Origin: Mactra quadrangularis
Taxonomy: Eukaryota > Mollusca > Bivalvia > Venerida > Mactridae
Assembly: GCA_025267735.1 (NCBI GenBank)
Contig: CM046304.1
Location: 6,200,001 to 6,264,000 of the forward strand
Direction: 5' to 3'
DNA: 64,000 nt
Shown in pieces: positions 22,190 through 33,551 of the stretch. Every line of letters begins with the position of its first letter. Position 1 is the first letter of the stretch. Position numbers and translations under genes: made by a program. The notes under the pieces are model-generated. The model had not been told where the DNA came from. It saw only the letters and a program-made list of their open reading frames with translations, and ran no database searches.

Positions 22190-23760
22190 CTTATACACCT
22201 CCAACCTGTCACAAAAACGTGTAAAATCTGATATAACATTCTTTTCGATTCGTCGCTCGGGTAATCAAACACATTCAGCTGATGTAAATAGCTTTCCATT
22301 GATTAAAAAATGTGAGACATAATGAACTCGTTTTACCAGACTAGGCAGTTTTATAAAGGTATGATTGAAATGTACACATGTTGCTTTTTAAAGCATCTTG
22401 TTGCCCCATGTCGTCCTTTCATCATCAAAGGAGGACATATGACGGCGTAGCTTTATATGAACTCTTACATATAACGCTTAACTGTTCCTATGCAAGCAAA
22501 ATTAATAGTATTTTAACCATCTGCAATATCCTCAGTATATCTAAAGTACAGTAATTTCGTAATACGATTTGGAAGTTGATGCTATCAGTAAGTTATTTGC
22601 CATAGTTTGCGTGAGTGAATACACCCACAAAATCATATGAAAAATGTCTGTATTTTATGATTTGATAATTAGTTCCTCACGTGACCCGATAATTTGGCCG
22701 ACGGAAATGATGACGTTCGATTTCTACTGTGCGCTATATACATATATTCTCATCATATGCACCTATACACCCTCGTCCTGTGACTATCTGAGATAGCAAT
22801 AATTAATATTCTTTTCAATTCGTCTCTCGGGTAACCATATCCATTTAAAGTATGTAAGTATCTCACCATTGATAAAATATTTGAGACATAACGACTACAT
22901 TTGACCTAGGTATATACGTAAATTGTGGAATAGTCGCATCATTGAACATTATGTGGTGGATGTTTAAAGCAGATTGCTGTTCATATAGTGTTAAATTAAT
23001 TTTACAGAGTCATTCATTTGAAACTTGTCTTTTATAATACAAAATGTCCAACGTATGTTTTAATAGGTACATTGTAGTAGGAAAATTAGTACATCTCAAG
23101 TTCCTTATTTGAAAGTTGATCTTATCAATAGAGTACTTGACATAAGACCCGTTTTAATAAGTGTGTCATGACGCATCAGCCACACTTTAATGTCATTCAT
23201 CTGGCCTTCCAAAAATACAATGGCGTCCCTCAGTCCAAACGCCAGATCCAGTTTTGCTCTCAGCAGTATAGATATCATCTCTGTGTTGCAAACTAATTAC
23301 CCGTCGTAAACAGATTAAATGTGTGAAATACACAATATCACGTGTAATATCAATGCATCCTTGTACGTCTTTCCTTCCAACTAGAACACGTATATGATAC
23401 ATATCCCTTTGTAGTTCTCCACCCTGGTAATTGTGATTTAAAAAGCCATTCTACTTATACTGTACAACCTCTCTTGAACAACACCCACTGGGAGGGACTT
23501 AAGTGTGTTGCTGTTCAGAAAACTTTGCTCTACAGAAGTTCAATTAGAATTAGGCCTAAGAGAAACATCAAAAGCTGTTGTTGTAGAGGGCCGCTCTGCA
23601 GAGGTTATACTATACACTCCCGACTTGTCATTGAAACATGACAAAATCTGAGATAGCATCATCATTCTTTTCAAATCGTCACCCGAGAAACAATCGTCAT
23701 TCAGCTTATGAAATAGATTCTCACTGATATATAATGACCTCATTTGATCTAGCAATATAA
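22190..23760. repeat. Three degenerate direct repeats
   Basis: Blocks at about 22190-22345, 22762-22905 and 23610-23765 share CTATACAC, a TGTCA word, ATCTGA-ATA, CATTCTTTTC, TCGTC, CGGGTAA or CGAGAAAC, and a tail ending GAGACATAA. Read on the minus strand the three give similar peptides around DELKR / DLKRM and SDF, so a coding origin is possible, but each copy is broken. No family recognised. Confidence 0.45.
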
Positions 23761-23769
23761 CCCATTCAA

Positions 23770-24380
23770 TGGAGCAAGTTAATTACATGTATATTAATAT
23801 TAGTGTTGCTCTTCATGAGCGTATTCACCCGTAAAACAACCCATAGGTAAGTTTATATATCAATAAAAAATATAATATGCAAACAATAGCCACTTAGAGA
23901 CCTGAACCTGAGACCCGTGTGCACCAAATAAAAATGTTTCAGGGAGGCAACGTTCAATTTTCCAGTTTATTCAAATAATATATGTATAATATACATCTTT
24001 CGTGAGCTACGTGTTTGCCCCTCTGTTCACATATTAATTTATGTTCGGTTCAAGGCTCAAACCTATGATTATTTGATTATGGTGAGAGACCGTTGCGCAA
24101 GACCTAATTCAGAACTCAAATTTATACGTTATCTGTCCGTGCGCAGGCGGTGCAAACCATTAATATTATTGGTGGAAATCATGAAACACGGATACAATCC
24201 TATCGATCTTAGTACATATATTTTAATGTGAAAGTTAGTAGTATTGCAGATGAAACCCTAAATATTCGAATTATAAATATTGTCTATTGTCAATATTTTC
24301 AACAGTTATAGTTGTAGTTCCACATCGTTGACAACTTGACACTTTGCGATGTCATTTTGGCATCGCTGGGTGCTAAATCA
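23770..24380. other. Intergenic stretch, nothing recognised
   Basis: No coding or repeat signal. Confidence 0.3.
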
Positions 24381-24389
24381 ATATCTACC

Positions 24390-24688
24390 ATCGATGGCCT
24401 CACTATAAAAACCCGAAGTTACAGTTTTTCAAAAAATTTTTTTTCAATTTTCCGAAGCTACAAGATTTCCCGCTTTTTTTCATCTGGTACCTGTCCTAAT
24501 CACCCAATCAGAAGTGTTGGTACAGTCATGTGGTAAAATACCGTAGCTTCATTGGTTGATGTAAACCAATTTATAGATTGCCGAAGTTGCAGGTTCGGAT
24601 TTTTTTATTTATGAATCTCTACAAGATGGCGCCATAAAAAGCTGGAAGAAATTTTGCTCTTTGTTTTTCACCTAAACTATATCTTCAG
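24390..24688 (+). promoter_or_regulatory. Possible promoter and 5' non-coding exon
   Basis: CACTATAAAAACCCGAAG at 24401-24418 is TATA-like. ACAAGATGGCGCC at 24621-24633 resembles the YY1/initiator word of many short 5' exons. The stretch ends in CAG|GTAAGT at 24688/24689, a perfect splice-donor consensus. A matching acceptor (CTCTTCTTTCAG) sits at 28991-29002, 31 bp before the ATG at 29034. The pairing is inference. The TATA-like block also occurs inverted near 37056-37090. Confidence 0.25.
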
Positions 24689-25398
24689 GTAAGTTGTGCA
24701 TACATACAATCAAACAACTATTATTGTTCTCTGTAAAGCCATGTGCCGATGATCATGTTATTCTTCTGTTCCCCATAAAAATCCGCGGCAAAATAATCAC
24801 GAAGTTTGTGTATGAAACTGAATGTATATTTACTTCATTAATTTGTTTTATTTTTCAAGAGTTTTATGAGTATTATATATTTTGAACAGCGTAAATTTTA
24901 TTAAAATAAATTTCATTGCATGATTCGAGGCATATTAGTAATTTCTGCAGGTCCGGTATTTCATATTTTTAAGGGAAGTTCGAATCACAAGTAGTTTATT
25001 GTAGTTACGGCCTTTTATATCTTATCATGTATTGAATGCTACGTCATCTGTACTAAATTTTGAACCACTATGCTAAACAATATACTTGCCCGCTTACAAA
25101 TATATATATGGTGACGTTTCACCATGACGTCAAGTGTGCACATTAAGTATCTACTTATCAAATAGTTAGTTCTAACTTACGGTTAATACCTAGCTACCTT
25201 GAATATATTTGTTTTATATTGTATTAAGAAACAAAAAGGTACTTAAAAAGTTTAAATTGATATTAAAGATATGTACACACAATGTAAGTACAATATAAGC
25301 CAAATTCAGTGATTTGTTGCGTGTGTTTTTTTAACACAATATAAACACTTGTAGGGTATGATCATTCGACAGCTCGCCTGACCAAGCGTTCCTAAACC

Positions 25399-27818
25399 CA
25401 CGGGGGCCCAACTTCGTCACAACATGAGTGGATTTCTGTCGAGATTATGTCACGGATGCCTGTCGATAGTGTTACAAATTTTTGACGAGCACTGAAAAAC
25501 TTAACGGACAGAAAAGGGTAGTTACGTATTTTCCTATCAATAAGAAGCCAATGATAAGAAATTTTTGATAAGAGATGATTTTTAAACTCATATCAATGTC
25601 TTTTTTATTGAAGAATCAACTAAATTGCAAAACCTAGATGTCACGGATTTTTTCCCGTCATGTCACAGTTTATATGACGATACTTGTGTTAATGTCACAG
25701 TATTACTGACGATAGTTTTCATTTTTTTAGTCTTCCCGAGCAAGATGTAGCTGTTGTCCTGAGTTGTTTACCTTTGAAACGGAAGCCGTTCATAGCGTGG
25801 CTTCATTTCATCCAATATGGTCTGTTTTTCATTTTGATTTTCAACGATAATAGCAAACTTAAAACCAATGACGTACAAGACAAAAGGCTTTGACATTAAC
25901 CCAAGTGAAAGTTGATGTTTTGACGGAAACATCTAGGTGCAAACTTAAATGTACGTGAATGTCCAGCTCATAACTGAAGATAAGCAATTCATCTAAAAGT
26001 GTTCATAGATAAGCATTACTATGTCCTATGTTCTTTCACATATATATACATTTGACAAAGTTAGCGTTATGGTAGATTTGACTCAGATTCTTGTGGCACC
26101 ACTATGCACAGTAATACTTGTGATATTGTTTTCTAGATGAATTGCATGTGTCTCTAAATGTTGAAGTTTCTGACAACAATAACAACTTTACAAAGCGTCT
26201 GGAACGTATATAATTGTCTACACAGGCCACATAAAGTAGTAATTCAAGTAGGCACCATAGAGCTGTTCAAAGGATCTTCAGTTTGAATATACAACAATGT
26301 TTTTGTTTATGATGTTTTGTAATCATATGTTTCATAATAAATAGATAATATCGTTACTTGTAGATTTATAACCTCCTTTTGTTTATCAACAGTTATTATT
26401 GAACATCTTTTTGTAAATGAATGATTAGTTTTGTTTTATTTATCATGTAAAGGATACATGTATACTTGTACATTTTTGCCTTATATATATGTTTTACTGC
26501 AAGTTAACTTTTACTGTTTTGCTTTGGAGACAATCAATGTTAAACAAGATTTGTTCAATGTTTCTACAAGCTTTGAATTCTCTGACTAGTAGATTTTGAG
26601 AATTCAAGCCCAGCTCCGACCTAAACTTTTTTATGTAAAAGTATGGAACTGCTTGTTTAAAAAATAATCTAGGACTGGTTAGGAAGATGTTTGTTGAGCT
26701 GCATACATTACTGTTTTGAGTTTTGATTAGTGCACATGTCATGAAACTTCAAGTTTGATCAACAGACTTACTGTTATTTCAGCTGTTCAGATAGTCCCTG
26801 GACAAACTGATTATTTGTTCTGATCTGTTATGTTTTATATTGGTTGAAATAGTTAAATGTTTTTTACACTATAATGCGTTTGAGATCAGCTCGGAGATTA
26901 TTCACTATGGTGTACTGTTCATTGATAACTCACAATCATAAGTTATGATGAACAAAAAAAACGGGATTGGGGCTATTGAATGAGAATTGATTAAGATTAT
27001 CCTATTTATAGGCCTTGGTGACATTGTCTTGCCTGATTTCAACATGAAAATACGTATAAAATATTTTTTGTAAAGTGCTTGTAAATGTCAATCATCGTAA
27101 ATGAAACACGTATTTGAACATGTTACACAAATTATGTGTATGAATGAACAAACCATGACGCGTATCAGTGAAAAATTTTGATATAAGTCCATTATATCTA
27201 TGTATATATATATACGAGTTTGTATTTGAATTCTAAAAAAACATGAAGCAATATTTTCGATGGGTCAACTTGATGATGGTCTCTGATTGGCTGTGGGCCT
27301 TTTTCAGGTTCATGTAAGCCTGGTACCCTAACTGACGTACGTGATAGTTTATGTCGACGCGTATCAGGTAAAATACATGGTTCCTGAAAAAAGTACAATT
27401 TTGAAACATAATCGATTTTTGAAAAAATATACTTTTGTTTGCAACGTTTTTACGCTTTATATTCAACGCATTGAGTGGATCATCAAGTCATACACTTGTT
27501 TTATACTTGGAAAAATCTGTGACCCTATAGACAGAATACTGTGACATGAGATACAACCTCGTCATCAATACCGTGACATATCTAGTATTGCAAACGGATT
27601 TCACAAACTGCTATTAGTCGCTTACCGACTTGATCAAAACTTATCATACCATAAAACAAAATGTTAGAAACAATCTTAGTATTAAAGAAACGCCATTTAA
27701 CTGATTTAAATATTAATGTATCTTATTTCTAGTAAAAATCCGTGACACTATCGACAGGCATCCGTGACATTAACTCGACAGAAATCCACTCACATTGTGA
27801 CGGAGTTGGGCCCCCGTG
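25399..27818. mobile_element. Non-autonomous DNA transposon with ~84-bp TIRs and 5-bp target duplication
   Basis: The left end CACGGGGGCCCAACTTCGTC and the right end are inverted copies over about 84 bp (roughly 90% identical). AAACC lies directly outside both ends (25394-25398 and 27819-27823), a 5-bp target duplication. TGTCACGG / CCGTGACA words repeat inside both ends (TGTCACGGAT near 25450 and 25641, GTGACA near 27541, 27571, 27744 and 27765). No transposase frame is recognisable in the 2.4-kb interior. CAC termini with a 5-bp duplication recall Transib-type elements, but the rest of the terminus does not settle it. Confidence 0.75.
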
Positions 27819-27823
27819 AAACC

Positions 27824-28120
27824 TGTATCTGTAATCAATACACATCTACCCTTCCACACGCATGAAGGCCGAAACATTTCTCGAAGACCTAACGTATTAG
27901 TGAAAGAAATTTTGAAAAAAGGGTGTAGCCTGAACAGAATGATGAGTCTTAAACATGCGACCCTTTAGGGCTCAAATTTCTTCCAGGCGGGACTACTAAA
28001 GTTCACAAGTGAAACTATGTTGATAAAAAAATTCTGGTATGAAAAAGTAACAATAATTATGTAAGGTTATGTACAACGAACGGGCTTGAATGCATTTAAA
28101 GACATTTTAATAACCAGTTA
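27824..28120. other. Intergenic stretch, nothing recognised
   Basis: No gene or repeat seen. Confidence 0.3.
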
Positions 28121-28690
28121 AATATATAGATAGATAGTTTATTTCAAGATATTAGGCCATTGGCCTATGAATCTACAAGCATAAATACATATAGATACAT
28201 AAAATGCAGAAATTACAAAACAATGTAATTATACATGTAATACGTTTCAAAATGCATATAATGTGAAAATATATCTATATCATATCAATATTATACATTC
28301 CGGTGAGTAAGATTAAGTAGTAAATAAAAAGTACATATAAGAATGTCTTGCATAATAGTATATAAAAAATATACGAGTGATAGTAAGTATCTACGTTAAA
28401 GTTATTAAAAAGCATATTTATAAATGAGGTGGAGAAATCTAATTGGAATAATATAAATTATCTCTTCTTTCAAAACTTTTGAAAATGTATGTTCCTAACT
28501 TATTTAAAATAGATTGATTTGTCGAAGATATAAGGTCCAAAAATTTGGGAATATATATAGCGCTGAATACCATGACTGTGGTAGTCAGCTCATTATTTTG
28601 ACAATCATTAAATTAAGAGCAAAACAATGGGTAAAAAGCCTATCAATTAAAACATTTGCATTGTTACCAGAGCAGTTGTAGGCCCTAAGA
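28121..28690 (-). pseudogene. LINE 3' fragment, minus strand
   Basis: Read on the minus strand it ends with TAGGCC-AAT-GGCCTA (28153-28167), GAAATAAA and a TATCTATCTA tail at 28121-28137, the layout of other LINE 3' ends here. The preceding frame encodes a LINE-like C-terminal stretch (NNELTTTVMVFSAIYIPKFL, then RRDNLYYSN and a stop), with a frameshift upstream. The polymerase core is absent. Confidence 0.6.
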
Positions 28691-29002
28691 TAAATTGGTG
28701 TTGGCTTTAATTAATATAGAATTGAATGATAACAGTTTAAATATAAATTAAGAATAGTATTAAATCAATCAATTAAAGATTTGTTTCACCTGGCGCTTTT
28801 TATTGGGATTACTTAGTCAATCCTTAAGCTTTTTCTGATTATAATCTATGAGTGTCAGTACCATAGCAAATCGGACATGTATTCAATCGATCAATATCGA
28901 GTAAACAAACATCAATTTTGACAAACTTTAGTTCCATTACAACAGAATCGTTATTTTACATGTATATGTTTTATTGAATACATGTACATTCTCTTCTTTC
29001 AG
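28691..29002. other. Upstream region of the transposase-like pseudogene
   Basis: No TIR or coding signal. It ends in a pyrimidine-rich splice-acceptor-like CTCTTCTTTCAG at 28991-29002. Confidence 0.3.
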
Positions 29003-29033
29003 CTAATAAAAGATACTAAGAAGACTATTAACC

Positions 29034-31107
29034 ATGGCTACTTCACGTGGAAAATTACTTGTTTCCTTGGCTCTTGAAAGAGTTCAAAAAGAAACAATAA
29101 AAGATGATATTGAGTTAGAAAATGATGAACCTGATTGTAATAACAACGTCTCATTTAATGATTTTGATTTATTCAATGAAGATGATGATGACGACTTCTT
29201 CGATTTCGATGATGATGTCAAAGATCCAGATTGGAAGCTTAAAAGGAAACATTACAGTGACTCTGAGGAGAGTATTGATTCCATAGATACAATTGATATT
29301 GGTATAACAACAAACCAAACAGAAATCCAGACAATAAACAATGAATACAAACCTGTTGAGAAAAATTCCAACATTTCTGACACAAATTGTGAAAACCAAG
29401 AAGTTGAGACTAATCTCATTTTCATGCCTGATATTATTGACCACGAGGAAGTAAAGGTAAGAGCATCGTCTTCTTTTACAGAGAACAAAAGTTTGCGAAT
29501 GCAGGGAAAGTGCTACGCAGGTTATCAAAAGGATTAACGGGATGGCAAGTATAGGTATTGTTTGAATAGAAACGAGCGTTCTATGCATGAAAGGAGCTGT
29601 ACTGGTAGATGTGACAAAGGGTGGGGTGGACGACAATGTAATCAAGTATCAGATGAAAATCGGCGCATGATATTCAACTCATTCTGGAATAATATGTCTT
29701 GGGATGAAAAGAAAGTGTATGTTACCAGCCTAGTTTCTAAGAAACCTGTAAGTCGTCACACTAAATCTGAAAGCGTCAGTAGACGAAAGTTTTCTTATGA
29801 CTACAGTCTCAGGGTTGAAAACCAAAGGTATGTAGTGTGCAAGTCTCTATTTCTTGCCACTTTAGGTCTTAAAGAAGATACTGTTTATAATTGGGTGGTG
29901 AATGCAGAAAATCATGGTATTCCAAAAGATTCTACACGAAAACCAAGCACACCTAATGCCAAACCAAGGGCACGTGAGTACGCTTCAGATTATTTTAGGA
30001 ATATACCTAAATGCCTTCACATTATTGTAGAGCTTATAGTACAAAACTCTATTTAGAAACAAACTTCGCCAGTTTACAAGAGCTATATTTGCATTATAAA
30101 ACAGAATGTAATCAAAGTAACAATCCTATGTATGGAATTAGTCAATTCACCAAACTATTTCATGATATGAATTTAGCATTATATAAACCAAAGAAAGATC
30201 AGTGTGATCTATGCATTGGATTTAAAACACACAACATAAACCAAGAAACATATGATGAACATATCCGAAAGAAGATTGAAGCAACTGATAGTAAATCTAC
30301 AGATAAAGCAAGGGCCAAACTTAACGGCAATGAGCGTGTTTTTACCATGGATCTACAAAGCTTATTGATGTGTCCAAAATTAGAAGCGAGTTGTTTGTTA
30401 TACAAACTAAACTTTGTTGTCATAATTTTACCTTTTTCGATCTAACATCAAAAGCAGTCACATGCTATTTCTGGAATGAAACCGCTGCTGACCTTAGTGC
30501 CAGTACATTTGCTTCCTGCATTGTTGATTTTTTTGAAGGTTTAGATCTAACAGATGTTACCAAAGTTATCTTTTATAGTGATGGCTGTACATACCAGAAT
30601 CGTTTACGTTACACTATCATGTGCACTTTTAAAGTTTGCAATTAACCATTGCATTGAAATAGAGCAGAAATTCCTTGAAAAAGGGCACACATATATGGAA
30701 TGCGACACTGTTCATGCAGCCATAGGGAGAAAAATTAAACAGAACGATATATTTATTCCTCAGAAATATGCTGAGGTAATGCAAGATTCAAGAAATGAGC
30801 CAGGCGATCCGTATGCCGTAAAATATGTAGACCACACGTTCTTTAAAGATTTCACCAGTCTTCAATATTACACTTCTATCAGACCTGGCATTGGTGTTGG
30901 TTCCCCAGTTGTGACCGACATACGTGTACTGAAGTACACCACAGATGGTAATATTTCGTATAAACGGGCAATGAAGTTGTTCAACAAGCTTACACGAAGC
31001 CTATCCCACTGAAATCAACAAAATATAATCATCTTCAACAGATGAAATCTGTTATTCCTAAGGACTACCATTCTTTTTATGACTCCTTACCTCATGCTGA
31101 AAGCTAA
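29034..31107 (+). pseudogene. Broken transposase-like gene of a DUF-type invertebrate family
   Basis: One protein-like reading of about 690 codons is spread over three frames. Order: an acidic N-terminus (DDDDDFFDFDDDVKDPDW), MQGKCYAGYQKD, a Cys-rich SCTGRCDKGWGGRQC, an all-helical part with SYDYSLRVENQRYVVCK (helix-turn-helix-like), CDLC, VFTMDLQ, IFYSDGCTYQNR, HTYMECDTVHAAI, YVDHTFFKDF, and a conserved tail with VIPKDYHSFYDSLPH (stop at 31105). The Asp in TMDLQ, the Asp in YSDGC and the E/D in MECD are spaced like a DDE/RNase H-fold nuclease; that reading is inference. I recall the family as widespread, uncharacterised proteins in insects and molluscs. Breaks: in-frame TAA at 29535, and frame changes near 30010, 30405, 30605 and 30995. 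At least two look like one-base losses in A runs. ATG context is good (AACCATGG). Confidence 0.7.
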
Positions 31108-31494
31108 GCAACGTACTTGTTTAAATCACAATTTACATCTTAAAATGGTATTCTGAACTACTCTAGGGTTATTGACTTATACTTGTTAACAAGTATCATT
31201 TTACTACTTTGGTTTGTTTTTATGTAATTCATTATGCTCAGGGTGCACATAATACCATGAAATTTATACTTGTATGCCAATGACACCAGTAATTAGTTCC
31301 ACATGTTTATCAGATGACCGTTCAATCGTTACTTTATCAATATTTCCACATTGATATATTATTTACTAAGTTTAATATGTTTGACTTATTTTAAGGATAA
31401 TAAAAGTTCGTAAGTTTTCATTGTGTTCAAATGAGTGTAAAACATTTATTATTATCATAAATCCGACAGTCTGCCTAGCTAAATAAGTATTACA
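31108..31494. other. Downstream stretch, nothing recognised
   Basis: No coding signal or inverted terminus paired with the region upstream of 29034. Confidence 0.3.
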
Positions 31495-31497
31495 TAA

Positions 31498-31705
31498 GCC
31501 GCGATCGTGGCATAGTGGTTAGCATGTCTGACTTCGAATCCCAAAATTGCAGGTTCGAGCCCTCTTGCGGTAGGTCATACCCTATACACGAGGACGAAGT
31601 GTCGGCCCCGTAGTAGGGTAAGTTATTACTTGTGATAGAAAAGTATCCAGAAAACCTGAAGAGCTGGCCGCCGTAAATAAAACCTAAATAAGTGTTGAAT
31701 ATGAC
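31498..31705 (+). mobile_element. tRNA-derived SINE
   Basis: The 5' part is tRNA-like: GCCGCGA / TTGCGGT can form an acceptor stem, TGGCATAGTGGTTAGCATG is an A-box and GGTTCGAGCCC a B-box. A ~110-bp unrelated body follows (GGCCCCGTAGTAGGGTAAG, GAGCTGGCCGCC) and an AAATAAAACCTAAATAAG tail. It belongs to a different family from the SINE at 14071. Confidence 0.75.
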
Positions 31706-32013
31706 GTTAAAAACAATAAAAAAAGAAGTATTACATCAAATTGTTAATACCATAAGTCCGACGGTGTGCTTTATAAAGTATGTACATAAACATACGTTTT
31801 ACATAGTAATTATCATACATTCTTGTCACTTTACGGCAACCAGTGCTTCTTACTTAGCTTTCTGGATCCTTGTCTATTACTAGTATTTACATCCCATTTC
31901 ACAAAAACCGACAACTTTTCCTTAAAACTTATGTAAAGGAAAATCAACATTATTGTTAACTTTTCATCAACGAGTATAACCAGCTGTGGTAGTAAGACTT
32001 GAACCAGCTACCC
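31706..32013. other. Intergenic stretch, nothing recognised
   Basis: No gene or repeat seen apart from flanking elements. Confidence 0.3.
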
Positions 32014-32021
32014 ATCTGGAC

Positions 32022-32631
32022 CACAGGGATTCCTAACGATAATCATTTATACCTATAATATATACAAGGGGTACAACATCAAAATTATGAAAATTAAACC
32101 TTGCGTCACAGAAACATGCATAATTCCATTATTTTTTCGAATATTCTCATCAGGTCTTCAGGTTTCGATACAGAAGACATTTATCTATCCAAAAAGCCTA
32201 AGTTTTTTACAACAAATTTACAACTTTTTACATTATTCAAGCTAGTTTCTCGTAAAACGCACTGAAAATGGTTAGTACGACACGGGTCCGTCCCCTAGTC
32301 TTACCCCTGTAAAAACCGTCTTTTCCGCGAAATACCGGCCACATTATGTATTGGTTCGATGAAATATGTTATTTTATTCAACAATCCTCAACTAACCCGA
32401 CTAATCTTTGTCTTTCAATGATGATAATTGTCCGTTTTCAATTTCCGAGACGAAGTCTTTTTGGATAGATAAATGTCTTCTGTATCGAAACCTGAAGACC
32501 TGATGAGAATATTCGAAAAAATAATGGAATTATGCATGTTTCTGTGACGCAAGGTTTAATTTTCATAATTTTGATGTTGTACCCCTTGTATATATTATAG
32601 GTATAAATGATTATCGTTAGGAATCCCTGTG
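32022..32631. mobile_element. Foldback MITE with identical 175-bp arms and 8-bp target duplication
   Basis: The arms at 32022-32196 and 32457-32631 are exact inverted copies over 175 bp, starting CACAGGGATTCCTAACG. They flank a 260-bp unique centre. ATCTGGAC occurs immediately outside both ends (32014-32021 and 32632-32639), an 8-bp target duplication. The duplication length fits hAT, and less well P or Merlin. There is no coding region. Identical arms imply a recent insertion or arm homogenisation. Confidence 0.9.
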
Positions 32632-32968
32632 ATCTGGACACTAGATAGGAAATCCTATGCATAACGATAAACATTTATTCATGATACTAGGCCTCCGGCC
32701 CATACACATATAACATACAATATACAGTACAATGACAGTTAAGACAAAGTAGATGGCATACATTTACTAAGATACAAAAGTATCGCATGTATACATATAT
32801 TATACAACTTGTACAGTAATCTCACAGTAAATTTACATGACGAAATATCAATAGAGTACACGAATATCAAGTTATAATGTATATCCTAGAATAAGGTACA
32901 AGGATGATAACATATTTATCTAAACTCTCATTACAAATTACATGTATACAGTTTAAAATAACTAAGAA

Positions 32969-33520
32969 TCAAGTATATATTGAGGTATGCTCCTTCCTGA
33001 TTTTAGTTGCTTTATATAAATATATAGCAAGGTCTCGACAATATCGCTGCCCAGACATGAGCATATAATAGGACTGAATAGTAGGATGGTCGATAAAAAA
33101 CTTTGGTATAAATTCCGATCTGAGAGTGGCATAAAGCGGACATACCAGTACAAAATGCAACTCATCCTCAATACAGCCCTCACAATAAAAATAAGTCTTA
33201 AAATCAGGATCAATATTATAATACCTTCCATGTTCGATCATAAGAGAATGACATGATGATCTGAAAGAAGCCAAGCAACACCTGTACTTTATAACATTGA
33301 TATTCAAAATGTAAGGTTCTACAGAGAGTTCCGTTTTGTAATGAGAGTACGTAAAAAGTTTACTACTATTAAGACTTCTTGCACTCCATGTTTGCATATA
33401 CTGGTCAGATAAACGTAGTGTGTACTGTTCTAAAAATGAAGATGGAGACGAAACATGGTTATCCCATATGTATCCAAAACCATTTATGTGCGGGTTATTT
33501 TTTTTACACAAGAAACCCAA
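32969..33520 (-). pseudogene. LINE ORF2 C-terminal segment
   Basis: A 183-codon open frame following the RT after a frameshift. It contains the LINE-specific C-terminal Cys/His segment YFYCEGCIEDELHFVLVCPL, then an ordinary tail. Part of the LINE at 32645-36565. Confidence 0.8.
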
Positions 33521-33551
33521 TTATAATAACCAAGGTTATCAAAATGTAACA

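Noticed and set aside
29456..29481. A 25-base GTAAGA...TTACAG block looking like an intron
   Set aside because: Too short for splicing, and the frame reads through it without a stop.
29169..29645. 158-codon minus-strand open frame
   Set aside because: Shadow of the acidic, low-complexity N-terminus of the transposase-like gene; no domain seen.
31498..31573. Functional tRNA gene
   Set aside because: The acceptor stem nearly pairs, but the anticodon arm is irregular and the sequence continues into a SINE body and tail.
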